Positions 1-9,794 of a DNA stretch of 35,384 bases are shown here, piece after piece. Numbering within the stretch: the stretch's first letter is position 1; the number at the start of each line of letters is the position of its first letter. A program made the position numbers and the translations under genes. Under the pieces are notes generated by a model. The model did not search any database. It was not told where the DNA came from and saw nothing but the letters and a program-made list of their open reading frames with translations. Source of the DNA: Actinomycetota bacterium (GTDB taxonomy: Bacteria > Actinomycetota > Thermoleophilia > Gaiellales > Gaiellaceae); NCBI GenBank assembly GCA_005883965.1, contig VAWL01000135.1, forward strand, positions 1 to 35,384. The letters are read 5' to 3'.

Positions 1-2592
1 AAGCCGTACTCGAAGGTGAGCCCGTTCGCGTTCACCGGCGTGCCCGGATAGCCCTGGACGTCGTCCTCGTTCAGAGAGCCGAGGAACCACGGCTCGGGCA
101 GCGCGCCGAAGCCTGCCGCGGTGATCGCGGCGCCCGCGTTCGCGACCTGCCTGTCCACGTGGACGGTGTAGACGTGCTCGCCACCGTCTTCGTGCATCCC
201 GGGATCGCTGTAGTTCTTGCCCGGGCCGAACGGAAGGGACGGGAAGCGGTACACGTCGACGAAGTCCGTGCCCTTGCTCGTGTTGTCGATCTGGTTGCGC
301 CTGATCGTGACCCGCGGCGCGCGGCCGATCTGCGGGAGGACGACGGTGAAGTAGTACGGCACGCGGATCTGGTCGGAGCCGCGCGTGAAGACGACGAAGC
401 CGGTGTTGTCGCCGCGCGGCGAGAACCTCGGCGCGGCCGCGAGGACCGGCACGTCGACCGTCCCGCCGGGCGGCACTGTCACGACGGACTCCTCCGGCGT
501 CACCGACGCGCCCGAGCTCGCCGACTGCGCGTCGACCGAGACCGTCCAGGCGCCCGCGCCGCCGCCTGCGTCGCTGAGCGAGACCAGCAGCGGCTTACGC
601 GCGGCCGCGTGGTCGGTGTTCAGGAAGCCGAACGAGAGCGAGCTCGGATCGGCGAAGAGTTTCGGGCTGTTCGCGGCCGCGACGTTGACGAGCCCCGCGC
701 CCTCGAGCAGCACCGAGGCCTCCTGGGTGCGGGCCGTGTTGCCCCAGGCCGGACCGGCGGTCGTCATCAGCGCCGACTTGACCTGGGCCGGCGTCCACGT
801 CGGGTGCTGCTGGAGCAGCAGCGCCGCCGACCCGGAGACGTGCGGGGCGGCCATGCTCGTCCCGTCGAAGACCGCGAAATCCTCGCCCGCGAACTCGCGC
901 AGGGTCGAGGAGAGGATCTGCCCGCCGGGCGCTGCGAGATCGGGCTTCAGCACGTGCGTGAAGTTGGTCGGGCCCGCCGACGAGAAGCTGGTGACGATCC
1001 CGCTGCGGCCGGTCTGGATCTCGAGTGGGTTGTTCTGGCCGGTCGCGCGGAAGGTCGTGCGGCCGCCGTGGGCGTCCAGGAACGCGCGCAGGTTGGCGCC
1101 GTCGAGGTCGGAGACCATCCCGCCCGGGATGCCGAGGAATACGGGGATGAAGTTCGCCTCGCCGAAGCGGTTGTCGACGAGGATGATCCCGTTGCCGCCG
1201 GCGCGCTGGACCCGCTCGACCTTCGAGGTGAACGTGCAGCCGCCGCGCGAGACGAGCGCGACCAGGCCGCCGAGCGACCCGGCCGGCAGCGAGGACTTCG
1301 TGCCGTCGTTCGGGTCGAAGCCCCGTGGCGCGCAGAGCTGCCGGTCGATCGGGTGCCCGTCAGTGCCTGTGATCGTGCCGACGTCCTGCAGCAGCTGGTC
1401 GAACTGCTGCCAGCCCGGCGGGACCTCGAGGTTGAACGAGAACGGGACGTGCTGCGTGCTCGCGGGCGCTCCCGCCGCGGTCACGTTGATCTCCGGCAGG
1501 AAGACGTGCAGGTTCGACACCGCCGCGACCGAGATCGCTTCGGGCGCGTTGCTCGGCGTGCCGACCGTGCCGAGGCCGAAGTCGTCGCGGTCGTTCCCGG
1601 CCGAGATCACGGGGACGACGCCGGCTGCGGCGACGTTGTCGGTCGCCTCGATCAGCGCGTCGCTGGAGGGATCGATCTCGGGGCCGCCACCGGAGAAGTT
1701 GAGCGTTGAAGACGCGGTAGTTGCCGAGCCACGCGCGCGGCGCGATCCCGGAGAGGCCGGTCACGAGCGGGTGGTCAGGCCCTGGCGGCGCGATCGTCCC
1801 CTGGACACCGGCCGCGATCCCGGACACGTGCGTGCCGTGGAACGACTGGGTGCGGACGAGCGGCAGCTTCCCCGGCTTGCCGGAGCCCGGCCCCGGGAAG
1901 GAGCGCGCGACGATCACCTTCGGCGTCGTGAACTTGGTGTTGCCCCTCGGGAAGCCGGCCGGGTACGAGAAGCCGGCCGGGTTGAAGAACGGGTTCGTCT
2001 GGTCGATCCCGTCGTCGACGACTCCGATCTTGATCCCCTGGCCGAAACCGCCGGTGGTCGCCCAGAACTGGTCCGCATGGATGACGGAGGGGCTCTTGTT
2101 CGTGTTCAGGCGGTACGCGACGCTCGGGTAGATCTTCCTGACGGCCTGCAGGCGCGCAAGGGTCGGCAGGGCGCGGTAGGGCAGGCGCAGCGCGAAGCCG
2201 TCGAGCACGACGCGGTAGCGAAGCTGGATGCGCGCCTCCGGGATCGCACGGCGGATCTCCGTGGCAGCCCTGGCCTGCAGGCGGGCGAGGCGCGCCAGGT
2301 AGGCGCGGGAGGTCGCGCTGCGCACGTCGAGCGGGTGCCGCTGCCCGGCCGCGTCGAGCCCGTGCACATAGGCGGCCGCGAGCGGCGGGGCCTGCAGGTC
2401 GACGATCACCGTCACGCGGCCGGAGGCGTGGCCGGCGGGAATCCGGATCACGCCGTGTCGGATACGCGGCAGCACCTGGTCGCCGTGACGAGGGAGCCGG
2501 ATCCGGTGGAGGTTTGCGCTTGCCGAGCCGACCGTGAAGAAGAGCGCCGCGGGCAGGACGAAGAGGGCGAGTGCGCGGCGCAAGGCGCTCAA
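1..2592 (-). CDS. S8 family (subtilisin-like) secreted serine protease with PA-type insert; interrupted by a frameshift near 1715 and running off the left window edge
   Basis: Signal peptide MSALRRALALFVLPAALFFTVGSASA; Asp motif KIGVVDDGID; His motif SFHGTHVSGIAAG; after a frame change near 1715 the minus strand continues NFSGGGPEIDPSSDALIEA...VPVISAGND...DGTSMAAPHVSG (Ser motif) with no stop to position 1. Confidence 0.85.
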
Positions 2593-2625
2593 TGTAGCGC
2601 AGAATCATCGTAGACTCGGCGCTCC

Positions 2626-3405
2626 GTGGAAGGCGTCTTCGCAGGCAAGCGCGGCCTCGTTCTCGGCGTCGCGAACCGCCGCTCGATCGCGTGGGCGATC
2701 GCGAGCAGGCTCGACGCCGGAGGCGCCGAGCTCGCCTTCACCTACCAGGGCGAGCGGATCGAGAAGAACGTCCGCGAGCTTGCCGATTCCGTCGGTTCGC
2801 CGCTCATCACGTCCTGCGACGTCCGCTCGGACGAGGACCTCGAGCGCGTCTTCGGCGACGTCGGCGAGGCCTTCGACGGCGGGCTCGACCTGCTCGTCCA
2901 CTCGGTCGCCTACGCCGCGGCCGAGGACCTCGAAGGCCGCTTCACCGACACGCCGCGGGAGCGCTTCTGGATGGCGCTCGACGTCTCGGCGTACTCGCTC
3001 GTCGCCTGCGCGCGCCTGGCCGAGCCGCTGCTCGAAGCCCGCGGCGGCGGCTCGATCCTGACCATGACCTACCTCGGCGGAGTGCGCGCGGTCCCGCACT
3101 ACAACGTGATGGGCGTCGCCAAGGCAACGCTGGACTCGTCGGTGCAGTACCTCGCCTGGGACCTCGGCCAGAAGAACATCCGCGTCAACGCCGTCTCGGC
3201 CGGGCCGGTGCGCACGCTGGCCGCCCGCTCGATCGCCGGCTTCCCGACGATGGAGGCGATCATCGAGGAGCGCTCGCCGCTCCACCGCCCCATCGACGCC
3301 GACGATGTCGGCGCGGCCGCGGCCTACCTGCTCTCCGACGACGCGAAGAACGTGACCGGGACGACGCTCTACGTCGACTCGGGGTACCACGCGATGGGCA
3401 TGTAG
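2626..3405 (+). CDS. fabI: Enoyl-[acyl-carrier-protein] reductase [NADH] FabI
   Basis: SDR fold with the FabI signature TYLGGVRAVPHYNVMGVAKATL (Y-x6-K), VNAVSAGPVRTLAA and C-terminal VTGTTLYVDSGYHAMGM; GTG start. Confidence 0.95.
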   Translation: MEGVFAGKRGLVLGVANRRSIAWAIASRLDAGGAELAFTYQGERIEKNVRELADSVGSPLITSCDVRSDEDLERVFGDVGEAFDGGLDLLVHSVAYAAAEDLEGRFTDTPRERFWMALDVSAYSLVACARLAEPLLEARGGGSILTMTYLGGVRAVPHYNVMGVAKATLDSSVQYLAWDLGQKNIRVNAVSAGPVRTLAARSIAGFPTMEAIIEERSPLHRPIDADDVGAAAAYLLSDDAKNVTGTTLYVDSGYHAMGM

Positions 3406-3506
3406 GGACTCGCTGCCCTCCGTGGCCTCGAGCGTGAAGCTGTGTGACCGGCATGGCCGTTCGGGTTCCGTCTGCGGGAACGCTGTTGCCCCGGTGATGT
3501 CACGAA

Positions 3507-3541
3507 GACGCCCCGCTCGCGACCAGCACGAACGGGGCGTC
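3507..3541. terminator. Hairpin between convergent genes
   Basis: Perfect 9-bp inverted repeat gacgccccg (3507-3515) / cggggcgtc (3533-3541) between fabI and the convergent membrane-protein gene. Confidence 0.5.
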
Positions 3542-3558
3542 GGGCACGCTTGTTCGAC

Positions 3559-4239
3559 TCACCGGGCTCCTCGCCACATCGCCACGCTCACGGCCAGGAC
3601 CCAGACGAGCATCGCTGGAATCGCCAGCATGCCCACGAGAGAGAAGCTCGCAACGACCACCAGGATTGCGGCGAGGGCACCGACCCACGCGAGCCAGCGG
3701 CCGAAGACCGCGGTTCGCACGATGATCCAGGACGTTGTCGCAATCGCGACCGCGGCGGCGAGCATGCCGCCGATGCCGAGTGCGGCGTAACCGATCTGTG
3801 GGAGGTAGCGGAGCGTGTCGGCGCCCGGTAGCGACTCGTTGTCGCCCGGCGACTTGATCGCGAAGCCGATCGCTCCTCGCGACGCGGCGGCGACGAGGAG
3901 CATCGCCACGAAGACGGCGCCGCTCGCGACCACGAGCGAGGTCAGCTCGCCGGTTCCACCCTCCCCCACGAGTAGGCGAGACCGAAGCTTGGCCAGGAAG
4001 AGCAGGAATACGAGCCCGCCAACGGCGAAGAAGTACATGGAAACGACGGCCGTTGTCTGGTTTCCGCTGTCGGCCCACCAGGCGATCAGCTTTGCGTCGC
4101 TGGTGCCGTGGGGAATGTTCAGCATCGCTGTTCCCATGAAGAAGAGGAACGCGAAGGCAAGACCGGCGATCGCGCCGAGCTTGCCACCTGCCGTACCCGT
4201 CGTGGTTGTTTGAGTGCCAATCGCTGCTGTAGCGGACAC
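3559..4239 (-). CDS. Multi-pass integral membrane protein, uncharacterised
   Basis: Several hydrophobic segments (LGAIAGLAFAFLFFMG, AVVSMYFFAVGGLVFLLFLA, WLAWVGALAAILVVVASFSLVGML); GTG start preceded by AAGGAGG. Confidence 0.75.
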   Translation of the reverse strand: MSATAAIGTQTTTTGTAGGKLGAIAGLAFAFLFFMGTAMLNIPHGTSDAKLIAWWADSGNQTTAVVSMYFFAVGGLVFLLFLAKLRSRLLVGEGGTGELTSLVVASGAVFVAMLLVAAASRGAIGFAIKSPGDNESLPGADTLRYLPQIGYAALGIGGMLAAAVAIATTSWIIVRTAVFGRWLAWVGALAAILVVVASFSLVGMLAIPAMLVWVLAVSVAMWRGAR

Positions 4240-4365
4240 GTTGAGCCTCCTTGTCGGGCGCGGGTTCGCGCGTTGCACTGACGCTACGTTCGCGCCCGCC
4301 CGGAGTCGTCGTGACGAGCACTGAGATGTGCCTCGGTGCCAGCACCGGGATCTCTCACCGAGATC

Positions 4366-5016
4366 TCAAGCGGGGGAGGCGCGCAGATACGTCAACACCG
4401 CGAGCACGCGGCGGTGGTCGTCTCCGCTCGTCGGCAGGCCCAGCTTGCCGAGGATCGACCGAACGTGTGTCTCGACGGTTCGCTCCGTAAGCCACAGCCG
4501 TTTCGCGATCGCCGCGTTCGTCCGTCCTTCGGCCATCAGCGCGAGCACCTCGTGCTCCCGCGGCGTCAATTCGCGGAGCGCATCCTCGTGGCTCTGCGGC
4601 GCGAGGAGCGTCGCGACGACCTCCGGATCGAGGGCTGAGCCGCCGTCGCACACTCGCCGCGCCGCGTCGAGGAAGTCGTCCACGTCGAGCACCCGCTCCT
4701 TGAGCAGGTACCCAAAGCCACCTCCCGTCGCGACCAACTCAAGCGCGTAGCGGGTCTCGACGTGCTGCGACAGGACGAGGACGGCGGTTTGCGGGTAGTC
4801 GCGACGGATGTCGGCGGCGGCGCGCATCCCTTCGTGGTCGTAGTCGGGCGGCATGCGCACGTCGACGACGGCGAGATCCGGCTCGTGCTCGGCGACGACA
4901 ACGAGGAGCGCCTCGGCATCGCCCACGCGCGCAACGACCTCGTGCCCGGCGTCCTCGAGCAGCCCCGCGAGCCCTTCCCGCAGCAGGACGGTGTCCTCGG
5001 CGATCACGATCCGCAT
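4366..5016 (-). CDS. LuxR/NarL-family two-component response regulator
   Basis: Receiver [16 protein letters not shown]...[11 protein letters not shown] and [46 protein letters not shown]; overlaps the kinase stop codon. Confidence 0.93.
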   Translation of the reverse strand: MRIVIAEDTVLLREGLAGLLEDAGHEVVARVGDAEALLVVVAEHEPDLAVVDVRMPPDYDHEGMRAAADIRRDYPQTAVLVLSQHVETRYALELVATGGGFGYLLKERVLDVDDFLDAARRVCDGGSALDPEVVATLLAPQSHEDALRELTPREHEVLALMAEGRTNAAIAKRLWLTERTVETHVRSILGKLGLPTSGDDHRRVLAVLTYLRASPA

Positions 5017-7022
5017 GGAATCTCCGCCTCGAGCCGGGTGCCCGCGCCGGGCGGGCTGTAGACGAGCAGCGTCCCGCCCTGAGCCTCGACGCGGTCGGTC
5101 AGTCCGATCAGCCCGGTGCCGCCGGCCACCGTCGCCCCGCCGATGCCGTCGTCGACGACCACCAACCTCAGCGCGCCGTCGACCACTTCCGCTTCGATGC
5201 GGACGCGCGAGGGAGACGCGTGCTTGACGGCATTGGTGACCGCCTCACACGCGACGAAGTAGGCGGCCGCCTCGACCTGCGGAGGAAGCCGCTCGTGCGT
5301 GGCCTCGAACTCGACGGGAACGGGCGCCGCTCGGGCGAGGTCGGCGAGAGCAGCGGCGAGCCCTTCGTCGAGCCGTGGCGGCCTGACCCCCGCGGCGATC
5401 GTGCGCAGGTCCTCAATCGCGTGTCCGACTTCGTCAACCGCCGAGTTGAGCGCCGGCTTGAGGATCTGCGCCTCGCGCGGGAGCGAAAGCTGCAGCCGCC
5501 GCAGGACGATCCCGAGCGTGACGAGCCGTTGCTGTGCTCCGTCGTGCAGGTCGCGCTCGAGCCGCCGGCGCTCCTCGTAACCCGCCTGGACGACTCGCGA
5601 TCTCGACTCCTCCACTTCGGCGAGCTGGATGCGCACCTCGACGCGCAGGCGTGCGATCTCGATCGCGAGGCTCGCCTCGGTGAGAACGCTACGGAGGAGG
5701 TCGGGCCGGTCGAGCAGTGCCGGAGCGTGCAGGAGCAGCGCAATTTCCCGCCCTCGATGCTCGACCTGCGTCACAGCGCGACCGTCGACCGGAGGGTCGC
5801 CGACGACGCCCGAGACGGCGTCTGCGTAAGCCTCGCTCGCCGGGAGCCGAAACAGCAGCTCGGCGCTCGGGTCGCGAAGGGCGGCGGCAAGCACGGCGCC
5901 GACCCCCTCGGGCTCGCCGCGCCCCTCGCGTACGTCGTCGACGAACGCCCGCACGCGCTGCAGTCCGTCGTAGCGGGGGCGGTCGAAGCGCCAGTCCACC
6001 GCCGCCTGCGCACGTCGGCGCAGCGGGCCGAACGCACACGTAGCCAGGACGGCTGCGAAGGCCGCCACCCAGGTTGAGCCGTGCCCGACGACAACACCCG
6101 CGAGCAGCGAGACGGCGGCGAACAGGAGCCCGAGCGACGCCGTGACCGCGGAGTAGACGAGCGTCCGGTTGATCAGCCGGTCGATGTCGTAGAGCCGATA
6201 GCGGGTCACAGCGACGCCGACCGCGAGCGCTACGGCCGCCTGCGTCGCGAGCATGACCGCGAGCACGGTGTCGCCGGGCTTGCCGAGCACGAAGCCCCAC
6301 GCGAGGAAGCAGACGACTCCCAACGGGATCAGCAGCGCGGCCCAGGCGAGCCAGAGCATCTGAAGCCGCTCGATCCCGTCCGAGCTCCGGTAGCGGCTCC
6401 GAGCCGCAGCCACCCCGACGAAGAGGCTCGCGAAGACCGCCAGCCACACTGGCCCCCTTAAAAACCCGACCGCGTCAGGCCACCGGGCCGGGATCGGGTT
6501 CGCCACGTCTTCGAACGGGCTCTCGAGCTTCGCCGAGAGCACCAGCAAGACCACGAGGAGAGTGATCGAGAACGCCGCGAACAGGGCGTACGGACGCCAC
6601 CGCCGCGACGGAAGCCGGCCGTCCGGGAACACGAACGCGATCGCAAGCGGCCAGGCGAAGAACACGGGCCACAGCGAGGAGACGAGCGCCGCCCACGACC
6701 CGCCCGAAAGCGATCCCGGATGTGCCTCCAATGCGGCCCACGCGTACGGCTGAGCGCCGAGCACCGCGGCGAGCGACAGCGCGCCTAAGACGAGGATCCA
6801 GCCAATCGGGTTAGCAGGCCGCTGCACCGCGATCAGCACACCGACGACCGCCGGTGCGAGCACGGCCGCAAGGAGGAACGGGTACAGCCACCACGCGCCA
6901 GACCCGGGAACGTCCTTCGCCGCGGCGATCCGGTCGAACACCACCCCGCCTACGATCAGGATGAGAGCCGCGAGCGCGAGCCCACAGGCGGCGAGACGCG
7001 GGACCATCCGCACGCCACCCAT
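5004..7022 (-). CDS. Membrane sensor histidine kinase (HisKA_3/HATPase, NarL-partner type)
   Basis: Multiple TM segments, phospho-acceptor motif [20 protein letters not shown], HATPase [29 protein letters not shown]; most plausible start is ATG at 7022 ([10 protein letters not shown]). Confidence 0.9.
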   Translation of the reverse strand: MGGVRMVPRLAACGLALAALILIVGGVVFDRIAAAKDVPGSGAWWLYPFLLAAVLAPAVVGVLIAVQRPANPIGWILVLGALSLAAVLGAQPYAWAALEAHPGSLSGGSWAALVSSLWPVFFAWPLAIAFVFPDGRLPSRRWRPYALFAAFSITLLVVLLVLSAKLESPFEDVANPIPARWPDAVGFLRGPVWLAVFASLFVGVAAARSRYRSSDGIERLQMLWLAWAALLIPLGVVCFLAWGFVLGKPGDTVLAVMLATQAAVALAVGVAVTRYRLYDIDRLINRTLVYSAVTASLGLLFAAVSLLAGVVVGHGSTWVAAFAAVLATCAFGPLRRRAQAAVDWRFDRPRYDGLQRVRAFVDDVREGRGEPEGVGAVLAAALRDPSAELLFRLPASEAYADAVSGVVGDPPVDGRAVTQVEHRGREIALLLHAPALLDRPDLLRSVLTEASLAIEIARLRVEVRIQLAEVEESRSRVVQAGYEERRRLERDLHDGAQQRLVTLGIVLRRLQLSLPREAQILKPALNSAVDEVGHAIEDLRTIAAGVRPPRLDEGLAAALADLARAAPVPVEFEATHERLPPQVEAAAYFVACEAVTNAVKHASPSRVRIEAEVVDGALRLVVVDDGIGGATVAGGTGLIGLTDRVEAQGGTLLVYSPPGAGTRLEAEIPCGS

Positions 7023-7033
7023 TGTCGCGGCTC

Positions 7034-7346
7034 GGCGCGCCGCAGGCCACAGTGCTGGCACCGAACTACCGCGTCCGCTCCGAGGTCGACGTCTTCGCGG
7101 CCGGCGACGCGACGCAGTTTCCGCTCAAGGCAGGGCGGGATCGCCTCCCAGATGGCAGACGCGGCCGCGCAAGGCATCGCCGCACTCGCCGGCGCGCCGC
7201 AGGCCACAGTGCTGGCACCGAACTACCGCGTCCGCTCCGACGTCGACGTCTTCGCGGCCGACGACGCGACGCAGTTTCCGCTCAAGCAGGGCGGGATCGC
7301 CTCCCAGATGGCAGACGCGGCCGCGCAAGGCATCGCCGCACTCGCC
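7034..7346. repeat. Imperfect tandem duplication, copies of 157 bp (7034-7190) and 156 bp (7191-7346)
   Basis: Both begin ggcgcgccgcaggccacagtgctggcaccgaactaccgcgtccgctccga...; differences are GAG/GAC, GGC/GAC and one extra G in copy 1 (aaggcaggg vs aagcaggg). Confidence 0.92.
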
Positions 7347-7505
7347 GGCGCGCCGGTGGAACCGGAGCCGTTCAAGCCGGTATTCCGAGGGGTGCTCCTG
7401 ACCGGGATGAGCCCGCGTTACCTGCGTGGCGAGCCCGGCGGCCGGGTCTCCGAGGTGGACACCGAGCCGCTCTGGTGGCCGCCGGCCAAGATCTCGGGCC
7501 GCTAT
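7034..7505 (+). pseudogene. C-terminal fragment of an NAD(P)/FAD-dependent (pyridine-nucleotide-disulfide-type) oxidoreductase, internally duplicated and truncated at both ends
   Basis: VFAA(G/D)DATQFPLKQGGIASQMADAAAQGIAALAGAPVEPEPFKPVFRGVLLTGMSPRYL...EPLWWPPAKISGRY resembles the C-terminal FAD-binding part of such enzymes; no N-terminal domain, and the tail fuses into antisense of the next gene. Confidence 0.7.
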
Positions 7506-9392
7506 CAGGTGCCAGCGCTGCGGGCCGAGCGGTACCGTCACCGTCGCCGGCCGCACGACCCGGTGGGAGCGGGTGCGCCCGTCGACCGTGAACGTGGCGC
7601 GCACCGGCCCGGCGGAGGCGAGCCGTAGGACGAGCCGGCCGTGGCCGCGCACCCAAAACCAGTTCTGCCGGTAGCGCGGCGTGCGCTGGTTCCACTCGGG
7701 GCAGAAGACGACGTTCGTGTTCGTCGGCTCGTGCATCGGCGGCGGCTCGGCCGGCCGCCCTTTCGCGAAGGTCGTCACGCCCCCGTCACGGGCCAGCACG
7801 CCCCAGCCGCGGGCAACGAGCGCACGCCACGCGAGCCAGCCGGCGCCATGGCCGTAGAGCCCCGCGTGGAGCGCGAGGTAGCGGACGCCGAGCCGGTCGA
7901 TCAGCCGCTCGGTCCGCGGCGTCCAGACGCCGCAGTCGATCGGCTCGAGCTTCAGCGCCAGGAGGGCTGCCTTGAGCGGCGCCACGGTCGAGTAGCCGCC
8001 GGGCCGCTGACGCTGCGCCTGCATGTCGTAGTAGAGGTAGAGGGCACCGTGCCCGACGCTCGGGTGCAGGACGGGCAGCTCGAGGAGCCGGCCCGGCGGC
8101 TGCGAGCGAAGCGCCGCGTAGGCCGTGTTGTGCGCGTCCGCGGCCACCGACCGGTAGGACGAGACCCCAAGCCGCAGGTCCAGGGCCACGGCCACAACCA
8201 CGACCAAGTAACAGACCCTTACGAAGTTCGGAACTGCCCGGGCGAGCCGGGCGACGGCGAAGGCGGCCAGAGCGGCGAGGGCGAGACAGGCGACTGGGAG
8301 CTCGCGCTCCGGCACGCGCGGGTAGCGCAGCGGTTCGAAGTGGTGCCAGAGCGTGGCGTAGAGCGGGAAGTGCGTCCCGAGCGCGAGGAGGACCGGGACA
8401 ATCGCGCCGATCGCGAGCGCGACAGCGAGCCCCCAGCGCCGCGCGGCGACGAGCACGATCAGGCCGGCGACGCCCAGCAACGGCGTCAGCCACCCGAGGA
8501 AGATGAAGCTCTCGGGCCCGTGCCGCGCGTGCCGGGTGACCAGGTCAAGGCCGGTCGCCGAGTAGAACGCGACTTCCCGCAGCGAGCGCCCGCCGGCCCC
8601 AATCGACCCGGAGATGTTCAGCGTGGCCACGAGCAGCGCCGCCCCGGCCGCCGCCGCCACGCATGCCGCGGCTCCGGCGAGCAGCCACGGGCTCCGCGTC
8701 CGGCAGAGCGCGTAGACGAAGAAGAACGGGACCGCGCCCAGGGCGAGGTGCAGGTCGGAGAACGGGATCGAGGCGATCGCCGCGCCGGACAGGACAATCC
8801 ACCAGCGGCTCCCTCGGCGCGCGCGCTCGAACGCCCAGAGCGCGAGCGGGATCAGGATCGAGATCGGCCCGCGCAGGTGCCCGGTGCTCTGGGCGACGCG
8901 GTAGGGCGCCAGCGTGAAGACGAGCCCGCCGAAGAGCGCCGCGACGCGTGGCAGGCCGAGCTCCAGCAGCCAGAGCAGCGTGAACCATCCGGCCGCGAGG
9001 TAGGTCAGCAGGATTAGGACATTCCAGGCGACGACCGGCCCGAACGCCTCCGTCAGCGGCCAGAACGGCAACCCGAACGGCCAGCCGCCGAAGTTGACAC
9101 GCGGGGTCGACTCCGGTTGGAAGGTGTACGGGTCGAGCCAGGGGGCGCGGCCGTGGTCGAGCTGGTGGCCGACGAGCCAAAGGTGGTAGACGGCCTGCAG
9201 ATCGTCGCCCGAAGAGGCCTCGCCACGAATCGCTTCCGCGCGCGCGGCGAAGTGGGTGCCGAAGTGCTCCGGCGCGGGCCACATCGCGGCCAGGCCGGCC
9301 GCGAGGTAGAGCGCGCAGGCGAGGGCTACAAAGCCCGGGCGGCCGAGAGCAGCTCGTCGAAGTCCGGCACCTCGGCCGTCTCGTAGCGCCAT
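7125..9392 (-). CDS. Large polytopic membrane protein, glycosyltransferase (GT-C/YfhO-like) type; the part beyond about 7505 is antisense to the oxidoreductase fragment, so the native C-terminus appears lost
   Basis: Many TM helices and an early loop GDDLQAVYHLWLVGHQLDHGRAPWLDPYTFQPES, then a C-terminal beta-rich part (RPAEPPPMHEPTNTNVVFCPEWNQRTPRYRQNWFWVRGHGRLVLRL). After PLGPQRWHLI the ORF reads antisense of the oxidoreductase fragment. Confidence 0.7.
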   Translation of the reverse strand: MALRDGRGAGLRRAALGRPGFVALACALYLAAGLAAMWPAPEHFGTHFAARAEAIRGEASSGDDLQAVYHLWLVGHQLDHGRAPWLDPYTFQPESTPRVNFGGWPFGLPFWPLTEAFGPVVAWNVLILLTYLAAGWFTLLWLLELGLPRVAALFGGLVFTLAPYRVAQSTGHLRGPISILIPLALWAFERARRGSRWWIVLSGAAIASIPFSDLHLALGAVPFFFVYALCRTRSPWLLAGAAACVAAAAGAALLVATLNISGSIGAGGRSLREVAFYSATGLDLVTRHARHGPESFIFLGWLTPLLGVAGLIVLVAARRWGLAVALAIGAIVPVLLALGTHFPLYATLWHHFEPLRYPRVPERELPVACLALAALAAFAVARLARAVPNFVRVCYLVVVVAVALDLRLGVSSYRSVAADAHNTAYAALRSQPPGRLLELPVLHPSVGHGALYLYYDMQAQRQRPGGYSTVAPLKAALLALKLEPIDCGVWTPRTERLIDRLGVRYLALHAGLYGHGAGWLAWRALVARGWGVLARDGGVTTFAKGRPAEPPPMHEPTNTNVVFCPEWNQRTPRYRQNWFWVRGHGRLVLRLASAGPVRATFTVDGRTRSHRVVRPATVTVPLGPQRWHLIAARDLGRRPPERLGVHLGDPAAGLATQVTRAHPGQEHPSEYRLERLRFHRRAGECGDALRGRVCHLGGDPALLERKLRRVVGREDVDVGADAVVRCQHCGLRRAGECGDALRGRVCHLGGDPALP

Positions 9393-9784
9393 GCGCCGCG
9401 GACCGTACCGTCCCGGTCGACCAGGAACGCCGTCCGCTCGGCCACGTCCTCGAAGCCGCGGAACTCGTGCGCGATCCCGAAGCCGCGAACGGCGTCGGCG
9501 TTCCAGTCGGAGAGCAGCGGGAAGTTCAGGTCGAGCGCCTGCATCCAGGCGACGTGCGACCAGGGCGAGTCGCGGGAGACGCCGCACGGCCGCACGCCCA
9601 CCTGTTCGAACTCCGCGCTCCTGTCACGCAGGAGCTCCATCTCGCTCGTTCAGGTCGAGGACCAGTCGAAGAGATAGAAGAGCAGCAGCAGCGGGTGTTC
9701 GGCCGCGAGCTCGCCCAGGGACACGCGCTCCTGCGGCCCGATCCAGACCGTCGCATCCGGGATCTGCTCGCCCACCTTCAGCAT
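9326..9784 (-). CDS. Candidate selenocysteine-containing peroxiredoxin (AhpC/TSA, BCP/AhpE-like), UGA at codon 45
   Basis: Reading through the TGA at 9652-9650 gives MLKVGEQIPDATVWIGPQERVSLGELAAEHPLLLLFYLFDWSSTUTSEMELLRDRSAEFEQVGVRPCGVSRDSPWSHVAWMQALDLNFPLLSDWNADAVRGFGIAHEFRGFEDVAERTAFLVDRDGTVRGAWRYETAEVPDFDELLSAARAL, in one frame. SSTUTSEM aligns with the BCP-type FTPTCTGEL active site. Confidence 0.8.
9617..9635 (-). promoter_or_regulatory. Candidate bacterial SECIS hairpin
   Basis: Minus strand GCTCCTG-CGTGA-CAGGAGC: perfect 7-bp stem, 5-nt loop with G at loop position 2, starting 14 nt after the in-frame UGA. Confidence 0.65.
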
Positions 9785-9794
9785 GGACGCGATC

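Noticed and set aside
159-2613. Long plus-strand ORFs 159..1709 and 385..2613
   Set aside because: Arg/Ala/Asp-rich shadow translations antisense to the S8 protease, which has clear catalytic motifs; typical of high-GC DNA.
9640-9660. Simple frameshift or pseudogene explanation of the peroxiredoxin
   Set aside because: Both halves lie in the same frame; only one TGA intervenes, exactly at the catalytic Cys position with a downstream hairpin. A point sequencing error remains possible and is listed as a refutation test.
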